DNA of 64,000 nucleotides from Epithemia pelagica (Eukaryota; Bacillariophyta; Bacillariophyceae; Surirellales; Surirellaceae), in contig OX337239.1 of the NCBI GenBank assembly GCA_946965045.2, positions 2,999,268-3,063,267 on the forward strand, read 5' to 3'. A model generated the notes under the pieces. The model was given only the letters and a program-made list of their open reading frames with translations. It was not told the DNA's origin and made no database searches. Below are positions 62,592 to 64,000 of this stretch, in pieces (the first letter of the stretch is position 1; each line of letters begins with the position of its first letter). Position numbers and translations under genes: made by a program.

Positions 62592-63369
62592 ATGATCACG
62601 ACACTGAAAGAACAAGCACGACAGTCGGGCCTTGTCCTTTCGAACGAGCCACCTGAATGGAATTTCGAGGACTGGCCTCCTCTTGAGGGTGGATGGCGTT
62701 ACTATCATGCTTCGGTCGTACTGAATCCTACCGATAACAACAAGGAGCAAACGGTCGTCGTGTTGGGCGGATATCGAACATGTCAAGGCGAGGTCAACTC
62801 AATTCTTGTATTAAATTTGGCAGAGTCCAACAAGCAGTGGCGAGAAGGGCCACCAATGAACAAGAGTCGTCGAGGACATTCCGCTGTTGTGTGCAACGGA
62901 AGCATCTACGTGATGGGAGGTCGCAATACAGCAACTTTGGATTGTATCGAACGCATTGATGCGAACGATATACTACAAGCATCTTTAACAGCAAGCACCA
63001 CACATACGATGAATTGGACGATTATCATCTGGACGACATGGATGTTGTGCTGTTGCGGTTCACAACCGATACATCGTAGTAGTGGGTGGATACAGCGATC
63101 GTTATTTGTCGTCGGTGGACATTATAGATACAAACAACCACACTGTCACTGCGGGACCAAGCATGACTGTTCCTCAACGATTATGTGCCAGTGCGGTTAT
63201 TGGTCACCGCATCTTTGTCGTTGGAGGCCAAAACGATCAAAACCCACTTGATTCGCTGGAGTCTTTGGACTTTGCAGAGGAGAGAAAAGACGACACTTTG
63301 TCTGCAGTCATTTCCTTCTCGTCTAGTTGGACCACTCACTCTGAATTGATACTTTCCAATCGTCCCTAG
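62592..63369 (+). pseudogene. Kelch-repeat protein, frameshifted
   Basis: From ATG 62592 (MITTLKEQARQ) the first frame holds YYHASVVL, VVVLGGYRTCQGEVNSILVLNL, PPMNKSRRGHSAVVCNGSIYVMGG and a following C-I-E-R-I-D. The sense then moves, between about 62990 and 63030, to another frame with AVAVHNRYIVVVGGYSDRYLSSVDIID, MTVPQRLCASAVIGHRIFVVGG and LDSLESLDF. These are successive Kelch blades (hydrophobic-GG, conserved Y and W spacing). Three to four blades are present; a full propeller needs five to seven. The frame ends at 63369, abutting an inverted copia fragment, so the 3' part may have been lost to that insertion. Confidence 0.7.
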
Positions 63370-64000
63370 CAGAATCTTACGAACTGCAAACCGGAACTCT
63401 TCCGAATGACCATGGGAACCTCCCTCAACGGAACGGCCGCCTCATTCGGACATTCTACGAACAACTCGTCGGGTGGAACAGAAAACTCCTTCACAATGAG
63501 AACTCCCCATAGATTTAGAGGGATCTTGAATCCAGTCGTTGGAAAGATTATTGCATGGTCGTCCGTCGTTGGGTCGTCCGTGTGGATCTTGGCTCGTTCG
63601 TTGACCTTGATCCCAGCTTCTCGCAACACGAATGGAGGGATGAGATTGTTAGCCATTGCCACCACCCGAATAGCATTCAGAATGACTAACAAGAAGGTCT
63701 TCCCACTGTAGGGACAATCGTAGCGTACATTTGCATAAACTAATTCCGCCTCCATAGACTTGTATTGCGGAGTGAACGGACTGACGTCGACCTTTTTTCC
63801 AGAGTTGTTTATTACATACGCATGCCGTCCAACGACGGGCATGTTTGCATGGCTGTCCAGTTCGGTGCGGTGACCACCAACATGATCTTCCATGTCGGTC
63901 ATTTCTTCATCGTTGCTTGCCGTTGCAGCCGCCACTGCAGCGAAACAACGATTAGGAATTTGAAATTTAGACTTGCACATGCATTCGCATTTGCCTGGGT
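63366..64000 (-). pseudogene. Copia pol fragment, protease region
   Basis: A minus frame open from about 63980 carries a TELDSHANMPVVG active-site motif (D-S-H-A as in the 32.6-kb element). It continues with VDVSPFTPQYKSMEAELVYA and an ANNLIPPFVLREAGIKVNE segment typical of algal copia proteases. It ends at 63366 and probably continues beyond the window on its 5' side. Its sequence is distinct from both other copia families here. Confidence 0.75.

Overview
The window looks like repeat-dense nuclear DNA of a eukaryotic microalga, most probably a diatom. This rests on Ty1/copia polyproteins of the type common in diatoms, a 74-base GT-AG intron, large microsatellites, type II membrane glycosyltransferase genes and the absence of any bacterial gene layout. 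The species cannot be fixed from sequence alone. Only a few genes look like host genes: a GT-B-like membrane glycosyltransferase (18.1-19.5 kb, with a frame break), an intact GT8-like glycosyltransferase (59.7-60.8 kb, minus) and a frame-broken Kelch-repeat gene (62.6-63.4 kb). Nearly everything else is mobile DNA, much of it nested.

Layout. 0-0.5 kb: tail of a copia RNase H. 2.4-3.0 kb: broken glycosyltransferase-like ORF. 3.55-8.85 kb: a DNA element bounded by ~0.6 kb inverted repeats, carrying a Harbinger/IS5-like DDE transposase plus three accessory ORFs. 9-13 kb: unrecognised and low-complexity DNA, a (CA)n tract and an unconventional reverse-transcriptase fragment. 13.8-17.5 kb and 20.3-23.2 kb: copia fragments mixed with a second repeat family ('T'); the two share an identical 642-base chimeric block. 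23.2-29.6 plus 36.4-36.8 kb ('copy A') and 39.1-50.7 kb ('copy B', opposite orientation): two copies of a large transposon. Copy B has a Plavaka/CACTA-like transposase. Both copies carry the same cargo: a large RING protein (X), a protein with an HxD...H-x8-R signature (Y) and a convergent Cys-containing protein (Z). 29.638-36.372 kb: a young copia element with 240-base LTRs inserted inside gene Z of copy A. 37.0-38.9 kb: a solo LTR and tandem repeats. 50.9-54.9 kb: T elements, two of them forming a ~785-base inverted repeat. 55-56.9 kb: tandem and GC-rich DNA. 57-58.9 kb: Ty3/gypsy remnant. 63.4-64 kb: another copia fragment.

The conserved block X-Y followed by convergent Z, found twice in opposite orientations, is the most unusual content. 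It suggests a transposon that carries its own ubiquitin-type and possible 2-oxoglutarate-oxygenase-type accessory proteins. Several frame breaks fall in A-runs and may be assembly errors. The in-frame stops, mostly TGA, look like genuine decay.
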